Assembly: GCF_905147365.1 (NCBI RefSeq)
Contig: NC_056428.1
Location: 26,504,001-26,568,000 of the forward strand
Direction of reading: 5' to 3'
Source of the DNA: Aricia agestis
Lineage: Eukaryota; Arthropoda; Insecta; Lepidoptera; Lycaenidae
DNA length: 64,000 nt
Shown: piece after piece, positions 45,409-59,800 of the stretch
Numbering within the stretch: position 1 is the first letter of the stretch
Layout of the letters: each line of letters starts with the position of its first letter
Notes under the pieces: generated by a model
What the model was told of the DNA's origin: nothing
The model's database searches: none
What the model saw: the letters and a program-made list of their open reading frames with translations, nothing else
Position numbers and translations under genes: made by a program

Positions 45409-46087
45409 TATAGTCGGGGCATTTTAATAGGCCACATTTGACAGTTCATCAAAATTGAGCCAGGTAGTCTTGTAACGACGACATAAAAAAATAAATATTT
45501 TGTCATTGTTATTACTGCACAATTTATGAACTTTTTCTGATAACGATTACATATTTATTATAAACATAACCAATATGAGTTTTTTTACTATTTACTTTCA
45601 CTGATAAGCAATTTTAAACATAAAAAACAAATTATGATTTAAAGAACTGACATCGTTACAATGTTACGTCAGCTGACCTTTTTTCTTTTTAATCGCTAGG
45701 GATGTTACTCTAAAAATCGAAAGCGAATAAGTAGAATCAGATGCATTGATTACTTGTAACGAAATATCCCCATAAATTCATAACCACGTTGTGAAAAGTA
45801 ACACATATTCATGTGAAATTAATATTGATAGTACAAAAGTGAATAATTGCAATTTTTCTTGTAAATTATGTACTTGTATTATTTTCCTCTTTGAATTTGC
45901 AAAAGAAAAAGTAATAATAGGACAGGAATTCGTCTTTGGTTTTATAATTAACACATAAAATTCAAATATTTTATTTCAAGTCCGTATCGATTTATTCGTT
46001 TTGGTCGATGTTTTTAAGCAGCTCACCTCACTATGGAGATTATTCAGACAGATGTCAAATGTGGCCTATTAAAATGCCTCAACTATA
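45409..46087. mobile_element. Non-autonomous element with 35 bp inverted ends, 0.68 kb
   Basis: Both ends read TATAGTNGNGGCATTTTAAT inward, then AGGCCACATTTGACA, matching at 33 of 35 positions. TA at each edge suggests a mariner-type target. The core is AT-rich and non-coding. Confidence 0.85.
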
Positions 46088-46429
46088 AGACGTACTTATT
46101 TTACAAAAGGTAACGTCAAAGAATATATTATATTTATTATAGTGCGTCAAGAATGTCTAGGAGGCGAAACTTTTTTTTTTAGCAATAGCAACACTCTTTT
46201 GACATTTGTCCCTTTGTTGTATCAATACTGCATTGTAGAATATTATTTGGATGATTATATTTTATTAAAATAACTAAACCCTGTTTTTCATTTATTTATT
46301 TTTTGTATTTTTTTAAATAAGTAGTTCCTTAATAAAACAGGAGTGTGCTTCTCTCAGCTTCACTGGTCATCAAAGTAGATCTGCAGCTCTCAGGGAGAGG
46401 GTACTTAAATAACAGGTGTTATAAATTCA

Positions 46430-46768
46430 TAATATAATAAATAGTTTCATTGAAATCAGGCCAGCTACGCAGGAGTAATTTTATAGTGCCCAAGTGTGTG
46501 CGCAGTACACAAGAGCACTCTCTATTCCTTTACTCTCATAACCCAGTGGGACGGTAGATCGACACGACAGTCAAGAGATCAGGCGCTGGACCGACTTTTT
46601 ACATGCCCATACGACGCATGGATCATCTTACTTGTCAGACAATCAGGTGATCAGCCTGCATTATCCTAACCAAACTTGGAAATAACATGTTTTCAACGCG
46701 GGAATCGAACCCACGACTTCCGAGTCAAGAGCCGAGCTCTGAACCACTGGACCACGTAGGCGTTATAA
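46430..46768 (-). mobile_element. tRNA-derived SINE, near full length
   Basis: On the minus strand: tRNA-like head with CCAGTGGTTCAGAGCTCGGC and B-box GGGTTCGATTCCCGC, then the body GGCTGATCACCTGATTGTC and GTACTGCGCACACACTTGGG. The tRNA acceptor ends do not pair. Confidence 0.75.
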
Positions 46769-46794
46769 TATAATATATAACACTAGTGACTAGC

Positions 46795-47100
46795 TGATGT
46801 CCCGGTGAACTTCGTGTCACTTATAAACCTTCCCTGGACTTCCAGGAATATTTTAAGACTAAAATTAGCCACATCGGTTCAACCGTTTTATCAAGTTACT
46901 GCATTTTTATATATACAAACAAACAAATCTTTATTTCCCTCAAAAAATAATTTTACACGTTAAGTAATAACTTAAACAAAACACTGCTCCCCACAATAGG
47001 ATTCCCTGTGTCGTGGAGAGCAGTCTCTTCCATCATGCACATAGATAGATACAATTAATTTTAACCAGCTAATGACATATTTGTGATAAGTAACATAAAG
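46795..47100. repeat. Short-element fragment plus LINE 3' tail
   Basis: ACTAGCTGATGTCCCGGTGA opens a truncated SINE; from 46915 AAACAAACAAATCTTTATTT resembles an inverted LINE end. Confidence 0.5.
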
Positions 47101-47811
47101 TTACATGAAGTCTTTTTAACAGAACCAATAATGTATTTGTAAGTAAACAGACAGTATTATATTTTTTGAAAGTAGGTGATGCTATTATAATATGATACAA
47201 AATACACATAATAGCATTACAAGATCATTACCAGAACCACCGAAAACTGCTACAGTACGTGTAAGTTAGTGATGAGGTGAGTTGTACAAAAATATTTACG
47301 TAGATTAGATTGTTTCTTGTAATATCGTAAATTAAACACACACTATAACAATTATTTCAAATTTTCTTAACTACTATATAATTATAAATCATTATATTTA
47401 CAACGTGTTTTTAAACTGTATTTAATATAAAATCTTTTATAGTGACTGGATACGGTGTGGCCATAGGAGGCCACACCGGAAACAAGTGGCGACTCTATTA
47501 ATGTCGTGACTTTTTTGACGGGCTATATTTACCGTTTTAACATAGACATAATATTATTAAGTCTATGCGTTATAAGTACCTACCTACGATTTACCGTTTT
47601 AACATTTACCGGTTTTTGTTTTATTATCTATGTTAAGAAAATTATTGTCTATGATTGTCCAAAGAGTATAGAGTATAGACATTTTCTTAATTTTATAAAT
47701 GTCTGACTCTGCTGTGGCCTTGTGCTGTGTTGTTCGTCACGCGCGTGCTAAAATTTTAAGTTATATTTTTTGTTTTATGCATGGTGTCTTAAAATTAATT
47801 TCGACATTAAA
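47101..47811 (+). promoter_or_regulatory. Region upstream of Rrp6, probable promoter and 5' UTR
   Basis: Directly precedes the Rrp6 start. It has a near-perfect palindrome CGGTGTGGCC/GGCCACACCG at 47452-47479 and a CG-containing segment (GTCACGCGCGTGC) near 47738. No TATA box is evident; placement is by position. Confidence 0.4.
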
Positions 47812-47874
47812 ATGGAATCTGTTTTAAACCCAGAAGCTCCAGAATTTCAAGTTCATTTGAACACTTTAACCACT
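47812..47874 (+). CDS. Rrp6: Rrp6 exon 1 (start codon)
   Basis: Encodes residues 1-21, starting MESVLNPEAPEF. The ATG context is AAAATGG and the donor GTAAGT follows in phase 0. The match to EXOSC10 is weak this far N-terminal; the call rests on the phase join to exon 2 and the lack of a better start before it. Confidence 0.8.
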
Positions 47875-50800
47875 GTAAGTACATTATTTTGGTGTACCCA
47901 CTTGTAAATTGCTAAAATATTTTTACGAAACGTTTCTACATGTGTTAACTCGTTGTTATCAATGTTTATAACAATAATCATTGTTATTATTTGTAATAAT
48001 CTAAAAATGTGCATACTCTGCTGTAGAAAATGAGTAATTTGACCCCAAGATTTCTATGTATCCATTTTGTGTAAACTACCTTGATACTGATGTTTTTATC
48101 CTTGACAGGTATTTTTTACCTTTGTATGCATAATATACGTGGGAAATATTACCAAAACTTCCTATTGCACATGAAATACAAGGTGTTTGATAGTTTAGTA
48201 ACTTGTTAGAGTATGTCATTGTAAATTCTTTGTTTCACTTATGATGATATTGTTGTGTAAGATAAGGTGGCAAAGATAAAACAAATCCAACTTTTTATTA
48301 TACATTACAGCATTGTTTTCATCACTAAATTGAAATTAAAGACTGTCTATAATTATAGTAAAGAGTATTTACTACTTTTATTGTTTGCGGTTTAAAAATC
48401 AGTGGTTCTAAACTAATATCAATATTGTGTCTAAACTAATATCAATATTGTGTTTATAACATATATTTCTTAAATTAGTATAAAATATCTAAGAATCGTA
48501 ATTAATTTTAAAGCAGGGTTAAGAGTCACGAGTACTTGTAATTTAATGTATTAATATACTAGCTGTTGCCCGCGACTTCGTCCGCGTGGACTTCAGTTTA
48601 TAAAGCGCGATGTCAACAAAATTGGTGTCAAAAGCTTTTATAAAAAAACCCTGGTACCCCTTAAATCAATACAGCTGTGCAGTGTGCACACAATAAGTAT
48701 TTCATTTTTTTATATTATACTTTATATTTTATGGCAAATTTTAAAGCTTATTTAGCCCCCCAATTACACAACTTTACCCATAAACTATTTATCATTGATA
48801 GGTTTAAGGTTACGTCACTGCACAGATAAAGTACTGAGTTTTTTAATACCGTAGAATAGATATAACAATCGAAAAAAATCGAAACTTAAATGTAAGATGA
48901 TACTACTTCTTATAGAAAGACTTTTGAGCAAGTGTCAGCGCGATATAGAAGACGCACGGCGCCATCTATTATGAATTTTTGGAACTAACTTAATTTGAAC
49001 AAATTTACGCATTTTCACCCCCTGACAACCCTTTTTTCCAGTAAAAAAGTAGCCTATATCCTTTCTCAGGCTTTAGACTATCTGTATACAAAATTTCATT
49101 ACAATCGGTTCGGTAGTTTTGGCGTTTGGCGTGAAAGCGAGACTGACAGATAGATAGACAGAGATACTTTCGCATTTATAATATTAGTATAGATTATGTG
49201 CACACTGCACAGCTGTTTTTGGGTATTTTGATTAATTAAGGACCGCGCTACACCGGAATGGCAGCGGCGAGCACTTTCAGCGCTGCCATTCCGGTGTAGC
49301 GCGGCCCTAAGAGGTGTTCCACTTACCAGGGTTTAAAAAGTTTTTAAATTTGACACAAATTTTGTTGACACCGCGCGCTATTAACTAAAGTCCACACGGA
49401 CGAAGTCGCGGGCAACAGCTAGTAACTAATAAGTATGATTAGTTCTGTTACAATGAAGTAAAAAATAAAACGCCATCTGTTGAATCGTATTAGAACTAAA
49501 ATGTTCATTGCATTGATATATTTCTGGATTTTTTATAATATTATACATAAAATATATTTAAGTAAAAAATAATCGCTTGCCTCATCTTGGCGTGGGCACT
49601 CCCGTGCCCCCAGATAAAACGCCATCTGTTTTCATGTATTAAAATTAAAATGTTGATTGCATTGATATATTTTCTGGATGGAATATAGGCCAACACGGTA
49701 CACTTGAACTGTTTTATTTTAGAGCGCCTTCTGTTGTCAACTTCTCACATATATTAGAAATGCAGTAAGAGTTCTATAAGATAAGATAGATTGATTATTA
49801 TTATACCAAGTGATAATATTATTAAACATAATATTCTAACGTATTAAAAACTATAAACAAAAACATAATAACTAATAAGTATGATTAAAAATAAAAATAA
49901 AATAAAAAATTGGTTTATTTATCTCACCACAGGTACAATACAAGATGTTTTACACACTCTACAAAGTTATCACAACTTATGTGGGAGACTGGTGCCTATA
50001 CTAGGCGTAGCCTGTATTTCAGGACACCAGGATCTCGCTCTTTTTTTCTAGCTAGTCACACGGAGTAGTGAACTTATTATTTTTTTATTTATTATTAGAT
50101 TAGTTCTATGTTACAATGAAGTAAAAAATAAAACGCCATCTGTTGAATCGTATTAGAACTAAAATGTTCATTGCATCGATATATTTCTAGATTTTTTATA
50201 ATATTATACATAAAATATACATAAAAATCCAAGACCCAGGAACATTGTTCCGCCTGCAGGACTCGAACCCAGGACCCCCGGGATGAGAGCTGGCCACGCG
50301 CAATGCGAATTAATTTTCATCGATATTTTCCCACATCAAAATGTAGCCTATGTCCTTTCTCAGACTCTAGAATAACTGTGTACAAAATTTCATTGCAATC
50401 GGTTCAGTAGTTTTGGCGTGAAAGCGAGACAGATAGACAGAGATACTTTCGCATTTATAATATTAGTATGGATTTAATTTCATACAAATTAATGTATAAG
50501 CAATAAGTACAAGATACATGGAAAAATTAATGGCCTGATTACTTATCCAGGCATGGACCATGGTGATTAACAACAATTAATTTTCTGCTATAGAAAAAAT
50601 AATTTTATACCATAGCCAAATCTGCTGGACTTCGAGGTCCTTAGATTCTTACTAACATAATATAAGTGATAACAATAATTATATTTTAATATTGTTTTTC
50701 TACATTGGATGGTATACCTATTATAGTTCGCATTTTGTTCTAAACACACCAGTGTTTTATCATTGAAAAATCCTGTGCCCATGCTGACGCAGTTCTGCAC

Positions 50801-53800
50801 CAATGAGTGCTCTTCTGCAGTCGTCTTTGTCCAATCAGATAGCTGTTAGCTATGCATTTTGGGGAAAATTATTTTCATACAAAATTCAAAAATAGGAAAA
50901 TTCTATATTTTTAAGCAAGTAACCCTGTACAATAAAAACAAAAACTTATAACTGTCAACAAAGAACTAATATTAAAAGGCCTTTTAATTTTTAATACCTA
51001 AAAATAGTGACAGATTACATTAAAATAATAATAAGGTTTATAAGAAACACTTAGTTTGGTTAAGCATGTTTCATCATGCACTTAAAACAGATAAAACACA
51101 TTCGATTTGATAATTTCTTGTAACTAATATGGTAAGCCTTTGTTTAGTAAAATAATTGTAATTGTGTATTGTAGCAACCTTGTCACATTACTATGCTATT
51201 ACATTATTCATATTGTTCTCTAAGAGATGCTTCAATTCATATTATATATACTAGCTGTCCCGGCAAACGTTTCTTTGCCATATAAAATATTTCGCCCATA
51301 TTATTTTATTGAAGTGACTAAATAAGTATGTCACCATGGCAACATTCATCGCTATCCCGTCGCATAAACAATGGTCGCCGTCAGTCTCGAGTTGTAATAA
51401 TTTACTATTATTTATTCAACAAATGTACTTATCAATATGTGTAGTAGCCGATTCTCAGACCCACTGAATATGCATATACAATTTGGTTAAAATCAGTAAA
51501 GCCGTTTCGGAGGAGTACGCGGCCTAACATTGTGACACGAAAATTTTATATATAAGATATAAAATTTCTGTTGATAAAATATTTAAATTATTTTATAATA
51601 ATTATTATAAAATAGACTTGGCATATAGAAGCAATAGGAATAGTCAAAGGAATTGGCTCCATTTTAGGTTGTTTGGGGTTGCTTGACATTTTTTGAGGAA
51701 TAAAGAATAGGTCTCACTTGTATGAATATTTTTTCTTGAATGCATGTCATACATGTCCTGCGGCATAACAACCTATCAAATGATTTACAAAGGAGGATAA
51801 ACAAGTTGTCTTTGCCTCTTTATAAGATTTTAGTTAATCATATTAGAACATATTAATTGTTGTTGTCTATTGTCAAGGTATATCACCATACGAGCCATGC
51901 ACTGGTAAGTAAATGTGGTAAACTCATCATCTGCATGCATGGTTCTGGAACTGATGATACTACTGCTATCTTCTTTATGCTATAAAACGATTATGAACTA
52001 TAAAACAAATTAATTAAAACAAAAGCGTAACTTAAAAATAGTGTAGTGTTGATTTCAATTTTATGCTATCTCTGGCTAGAGGTAGTGCACTTAAAAAACT
52101 GTATATTCCTTTCCTTTTTTTTATTGATTAAAATGGACTTCCACCTTTCCGAAGTATAGTAATAGGTATAATATTTTACTCTTGTTATTTGTTTTACAGG
52201 AAGGATATGTAGCCGTCAACAAAACAGTTCAAACATCAAGACGTTATCCTTCGGCAGCTTCTTATCGGTTCTATAAAACTGTGACCGGTTTTAATGTGGT
52301 AACTGACACCTTTTTGAAGAATGTTTCATCACAATCAAATCAGATTCTATCAGCTGATTCTCAAAAAGTTAAGTTGCAATGGTAAGTAACATGATTATTA
52401 TCTATAAGTATTTAAATTTATTATTCATTTTATTTTTTAATTTATCTCAAAAATAGAATAGGTTGCAATGAAATAGAATATTTGTATCCTTCCAATCAAA
52501 AATGTTTATGGCTTGTCTTCTTCCTATTGTACAAAGTGGATATTATATAAATTTTCATGCTATTTATTTTGTCATTTAATTATAATAAATGTAGCAGATG
52601 ATAGGTCTGCTGAACTATACTAAAATACATTTTATATTTTTATCTTTGTTTGATTTAAAAAGAATTTGCTAATATTAATAAAGCTTTTGCGAATATTTTG
52701 ATTTACAAACTTAAAAGAAGATTATATTTTGCTAATTTCATTATTTACCAAATGCGAAAAGCTTACCTACAAGTTAATGTCACTGCTTAATTATGTTTGC
52801 TTTAGCACTAATAGATGTCTATTCATCAATTGATATTACTGTTCTAGAAACTATTCAATCTGGATGTAAGAAAATTTTTGATAATACATTTTTCTAGAAA
52901 TAAGGGCTAGATATCTAGGCTTGCCTGTACTTTATTGTAACTGAGTAATGCTCGGTTTGTAGTAAAATATACCATAAGCAATATTAAATTAGGCTGTGAG
53001 CTATGCAACCATAAACTTTAATAATAAACATGAAGTGTTATCTTAGGAATCTACAAAAGTTCTATTAAAGCAAAGCTTGTATGCGAATTTTATTTAAAGT
53101 GTATGCTTCCCAATTAATAAGCCATTTTTTATATAGAATTATCATTATTTTTAAGCAACAAACACCTAGATTAAATTAAATGAAATTGGCATCAATTTAA
53201 CAATTTCTTGCATGTTAACGGTCAAGTGTCCAATAGTCTATAAGTGCATCCTGGCCAATCTCGATTCAAGTGATACTTACACTCTTCCTTTGTTGAAGAT
53301 ATCCTCGCTAGTCACTATCAACGAGCAATCTTAATGTGTTGAAATGCTAAAGTTGCAATGTTATGTTTCAAATTGTATTAATAATAATAGCGATTGAGTT
53401 ACATTTTTACTTATCCTGTGCCAAAAGTATAATTTAATGGCGTAATAATTTGGCTAATACTGCATCGCAAAATTAATTTATTACAACACTATTTAATATT
53501 GTCTTTACATTGATAAAATTAATTGTTTGAAGGACAATTAACTATTAGCGTTCGTTTATTTGTTCTAAACTACCAATGGGACCTACAATGTTAGTAGTTA
53601 AATCCATTTATCAATTAGAATGCTGAAATAAAAAAAACATCATCACACTATGACACTTTGTGTGTTTAATACATGAAGTTTAGTGGATTTATGATTAGGA
53701 TTATACTGTCCATTTTTTTTATTCCATCATCGTAAATTCTAGCCATGACGAAGAATATAACACAGGGAAGGTGGTGGAAGCGAATGACAATATGTTGGAC

Positions 53801-56800
53801 CGTCTTGACTTGGATATTGAACAATCCACAGGCAAGACACAAAGCGATGGTTTTGGCCAGAAAAACGTATCTGCGTGGAACAACAAGCCTATAATATCGG
53901 TAGTTCAGGTAAATATCACTTTCTTTTATATCGCTGTAGCTATAAATTACAGATAAAATCTAGTTATTTAGTAGGGTAGTGTTCAAACGAGGGTTGATTT
54001 TTAGGCGAAGCTAAGAGTTTGGCAGGAGGTTTCGTAATCCGGAGATGGACAAAATTACGTAATAAAATACTTGGCCGGCTTACATCTAAATGGACTAAGG
54101 CTGGTATAAATAGTCAGTACTCAAGTCACGGTTCAGGCTCTGTGATTGGTTGGCTGTCAAAATTTGAACCAATCACAGAGCCGAACCGCGTCTTGAGACC
54201 GGGTCGCTTCTTAAGTACTGACTATTTCTACCAGCCTTAGTTATCACAGAATATTTTTGGTTTTTGACCGATCACCGATCATAAAGGCCACATTAACAGT
54301 CCATCTGCTAATCGGCAGGCTGCCTGAAGTCATTTACCGTCTATACAAAATATACAAAATCGTCAGGGGAACTGTGAGTCTGTGGTATTTTCCGATTAAC
54401 TGCCAGCGGCGGCCTGCCGCCGAACTGTTAATGTGTGGGGCCCTTTACTCACCGGGACGCCATCGCGACGTAGCCAATTACCATGTCACCTCTAGGTAGG
54501 GTTGCCATCCTAGTTTGAAGGGCGTCCGGAGTGCGTCCGGCCGGGTTTTTGAAAAGTAAGAGAGTTTAACTTTTAAGTCATGCAGCAATAAATGAAAGAT
54601 AAAAACTCGCTAAGTATACACACGGTTTCTAGCACGGACTTGAGTTAGTCAGATTTTTACAAATTCTTGTTGGAAAAGCAAAAATTGGCAAGACGTTAAA
54701 TCATAAATACTGTTTAAGAGGTGTCCGGGAAAATAACCACATTTCGGCCAATGTCCGGGAATTTATCGTGCCTGATAAACGCGCCTGATAAAATGTCGCG
54801 CCTGACCGGCGAAGGGAATTTAGGTGATGGCAACCCGACCTCTAGGTCGCCGAAAAACGGTGTTTTTAAACATTTGACAGATTCGCAAGACGTCTCACGC
54901 AATTGAAATTTGTCAAATGCATACAAATGTCTCGCCTCGCCTCGTTGCGTTGCGATCTGAATTGACTTCCTTCTAAAATCTGTGAAATTGAACCTAAAGT
55001 GACTTTCCGATCTTTGACACGGTTAGCAACGACCGACAAAAATTCAATTAAAATGCCACTTTATGACAGGCTATCCGCTATACTATAGGTTTAATTTTTT
55101 TCTGACATTGGTCTAGCCGCCCATGTAGCTGCCGTCGCCTGTTGCGTAAAAGCTAGTGGCATAGAGTAAAATGAAACCTATATATAGCCTATGCCATAAG
55201 ACGAAAAGAATTCAAATAAAATAATACCTTATACCTTATGTATCATTTTATTTGAATTCTTTTCGGTCGCGTTTAGCCGCGGCAAAGATCGGAACTGTAC
55301 CTTTAGTTTAATAAAATAAATAAATAATAAAAATTGTTTTATTTCTGAATAAATTTGAGTCAAATGTTTTCAGAACGTTGAACTACATGTTGCCTACCAC
55401 CGGTTCGGGAACTAACCCGGCGAGAAGAACCGGCGTAAGAAACTCGCACGGGGCCACTTTTTAGTTAAAAAGTGGTCAATTTGTCTTTTAAAAAAAATAA
55501 AATTTACAATGTAAATAACTTAATCTATACAACATGAATACACAATTGTAAGTCACATATAATAAATGTACTCGTAGAGGCAGCCTTGCAAGCAGCCATC
55601 CTACTCCCAAGATGTGCTATCGTTTAGGAAATCGTTGACCGTATAGTAGGCTTTGGCACACAAACGTTCTTTAATTACCTACTTTTTAAATTTATTAATT
55701 GATAGATTTTGAACGTTTTCCGGGATTTTATTGTAAAGGCGTATACATTGACCTATAAAAGATTTACTTATTTTGCTAAGTCTGATCACTGATATTTCCA
55801 GCTTGTGCCTATTTCTAGTGTTTCTACCGTGACTATCACTTTTAGGTTTAAATTTAGTTAGATTCTTTCTAACATACAATACATTATCCAAAATGTATTG
55901 AGAAGCAACAGTTAGAATACCAATTTCTTTAAACTTCTCTCAGAGATTCAAAAGCTGACATTTTATAAATTGAGCGTATAGCTCGCTTCTGCAGCACAAA
56001 AATTGTATTGATGTCGGCAGCGTTTCCCCATAAAAAGATACCATAAGACATTCTACTGTGAAAATAACTAAAATAAACTAGTTTTGCCGTGTCTTCGTCA
56101 GAAATTTCCCTAATTTTTCTGACTGCATATGCTGCAGAACTGAGCTTACCTGCAAGATTAGCAATATGAGGACCCCATTGTAATTCACTATCTAATGTAA
56201 TGCCTAAGAATATAGTGGAGTCCACCAAATTCATTTTCTCATCATTTAATAGTAAATTGGTTTGAACTTGCCTAACATTGGGCAAAGTAAATTTTAAACA
56301 TTTGGTTTTCTTAGAGTTTAAAAGTAAGTTATTAACAGTAAACCAATGTACTATTTTTGAGACAGCACTATTTATCGTCGTAATTTGACTGCCGTCGCAT
56401 CACTTTAAAATAAGTGAAGTGTCATCAGCAAAAAGTACTATCTCATTATCCTTAACTAGATAAGGTAAGTCATTAATGTAGATGAGAAAAAGAATAGGTC
56501 CTAAAATGGATCCCTGTGGTACACCTAATTCTATTTAAGTCCCATTGGATCTTTTACTATTAACTTCAACCCTTTGAGTCCTATTTTTGAGATAAGAAGT
56601 CAAAAGGCTGAGTGCTGAGTCCCTTATGCCATAGTGGTGCAATTTTCTGACTAAAGTAGCATGCTCGACACAGTCAAATGCCTTATAGAGGTTACAAAAA
56701 ATACCTAAGGCATCCTGTGACTCCTCCCAAGCTTCAAATATACCAGCATCTGTTGTGGAACGACCCTTAGTAAAACCGTATTGGTTATTGTGTAATAAAT

Positions 56801-59800
56801 TATTTAAATTAAAATGTAACAGTAATTGCTGTAAAATATTTTTTAAATATTTTACTAAGAGTCGGTAAAATCGAAATAGGCCGGTAATTAGTCGGATCTG
56901 ATTTAATTCCCGCTTTAAATAAAGGTACTATCTTACTGCGCTTCATTAAGTCAGGAAAAACACCACTCTTAATGCAGTTATTGAAAATTATTGCCACTGC
57001 AATTCTTAAAAATAATAGATGTATTGAATGTTACTTTATTTTCAGATTGGTTCGACGACGCTAATGGGAGCCAAGAACATACCACGACCACAGCTAAATT
57101 TTAAGGACATCATTGATAACTCTGACACATTGTGGGTTCCCAAACTGGCGGACAAACCGAACAACATAGTACCATTTGTGCTGAAAATATTGTACAACGA
57201 GAGGGGGGAAGCTGTAGGGTAAGTTTTATCATTATTTAACTTTTATTTAATGATGAGTTTGTATGGAGTTTATGATAAAATCTATAGGTATTAAAATTAA
57301 GTATGTAATTAAGTAATCTTTAAATGTGTCTGTGTGAGGCCATTAGAGTAAATCATTAACATATAATGAAATGTAGATGATTTACTACTTGATACTAACT
57401 GAATTTATACTATTATATTCGCATAAGTTCAGATAACTTGTGTCAAAACAAAACAGTATCAATCAAAATGCAATTTGATATCAAGAACACTGTTTAAGGT
57501 ACGCGCACAGTTTGTCGGCGCGTGCCGGGGCAGATCAGGCTCAGCACAGCACAAAATGCGTTATAGCACATTATTGCTGGGTCGGGTCGCATCGCATTGA
57601 CGGATTTTAACGCTCACTGTGCCGGGGCGGGTCGGGGCGCAATGCATTGACGGATTTTGAGCCGAGACTTGCCGGGCCGCATCGCATCACATCCGCGCGC
57701 CGCTTGCTATAGCCCTGGCAGTGTGCGATACGCGCATCCGCTTCCATACAAATTGTATGGAGGCGGATTTTTGCAATGCCAGCACGCTGAGCCCCGGCAC
57801 GGCCCGTCTCAGTGTGCTCACTCCTTTGATCTACCAATAATTATAATAGCGTATCCTCTAAAGTGACCTAAAATCAAACATGGTTCCCCATCAATTAAAT
57901 ATTGTCTAGCAATCTTAAAGTTATGTGCGGCCAGTGCTACCTTGATTTCAGTGGCTAGTTAGAGTTAGCGGGCCACTAGACGATAAATTTTATTGTGCAA
58001 TATCACGTAATGTGCAATATTATTGACCGTCTAGGGTTGCTATTGAACGCGCCCGCCTGTTAATCTTTTTGTCAAACAAGATGTCCCGCGCGGCTTCGCC
58101 CGCGTAAATTAGGAATTTTACAGAAACCGTACACAACGCATAAAAAATAGCTATACTCCCTTCACGTGGTCTAGTCTATAGTAGTGTAGTTCGTGAGATA
58201 AACCCTTTCTAATATTTGCCCCGTTTTTCCCACATTTTCCTGAGTTTCTTCGGTCGTATTAGTCTAGCGTGATAATATATAGCCTTACTCGATAAATGAG
58301 CTGAAATAAGTTTTTAAATCAGACCTGTAATTCCTGATATTAGCGCGTTCAAGCAAACGTATTCTTCAGGTTTATAATATTTAGCATAGATAGATTTTTT
58401 AAATTATCGCTTGACAAACTCGAGTCTCGATCTAAAAGACTATGAAAAGTACCAATAACAGGGCCATAATAGGCTCATAATCATGTCAATGTAATTTGCA
58501 TAGTAGCGCTTTCCGTTCTTGAAATAACGCCGAAACTCCCAAACTTGTATCTTTAAAGAATAAGGAGTTCTCTTAGCACCTTCCGAACCACGTTATACCA
58601 GGTATACCTCGGTACAAAACAAAATCTTACTTGTTGGTAGCATATGCTTAGAATACTTCTCACGAAACCGAAGTCACCACAATATTGGGATGATACCCTA
58701 TATAATATCAAAAGAAAAATTTTGAAAATCGATTAATAAACGGCGGAGTAATTGTTGAAGATAAAAAAACGAACATAACGCCTCCTCCATTTCGAAAATC
58801 GGTTAAAATGTGTTATTCTGATGTATATTGTAAAGTTTCATTAAAATCCGTTCAGTAGTTTTTGCGTGAAAGAGTAACAAACATCCATACATCCACACAT
58901 ACATACATCCAAACAAACTTTCGCCTTTATAATATTAGTAGGATAAATTGTTCAATAACATAGTTCAATGATATTGCACAATAAAATTGATGAATAAGTT
59001 GATACGATAATCATTAGTTATTACTAATAATGAATGTTTTTCAGATATGACCATCCATACAAAGTGGAGTTGAAGTTATACAATCCACCAGCAGAGTTTA
59101 TTGAACCGGATCGGGAAATGTTGCCTTTCCCTCCTCCTCTCGAGGACACCAACTATATGTATATAGAAACTGAGGCGGCTATGGATGAGTTGGTCCATCA
59201 TTTGGACTCCGTCAACGAAATAGCTGTGGATCTCGAACATCATTCGTATAGGTCTTATCAAGGTACGTTCTAAATTAATAATATTAGTTTAAAAATCTAA
59301 AAAAACACTCTTTTCATTTATTTATTTTTTCAAAAATTGTAACATATTATTGCATTGTTATTGGCTCTAATTATACGTCCAAGTTTCGAATTAGACTACT
59401 GGAGATAGGTAAAAATCGTGCTCGAAAGATTTTGTTACATAATATGTTACGCTCAAAGACCGAAATCGCTCAATGAGCGAAAAAATGGCTCACAACGCAT
59501 TGTGGTCACAGTGAAACAGTCACGACTCACGAGTCACGACACGTTCTGGCAATCAGAAAAAGACCATAACGCGAAATACGTGTCGTGGCTGATATGCTAT
59601 TCGTTTTTCTTGATTTGTTCTTCATTGATTAATCGTCCATAGGTATGAAAGATTATATTTGAATTACGCGTACTACAAAATATTTTTCTTTTACTATTTA
59701 TTACTGCATAACGTGTTTTTATTTTTTTAATTATTATTTAAAAATATCCATAGTTCCATAATATCCGTGCTAATATGATTACTGTTTGTCTGTCTGTCTG

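Noticed and set aside
46690..46765. Possible tRNA gene on the minus strand
   Set aside because: A- and B-box-like sequences are present but the acceptor ends do not pair and the body continues as a known SINE.
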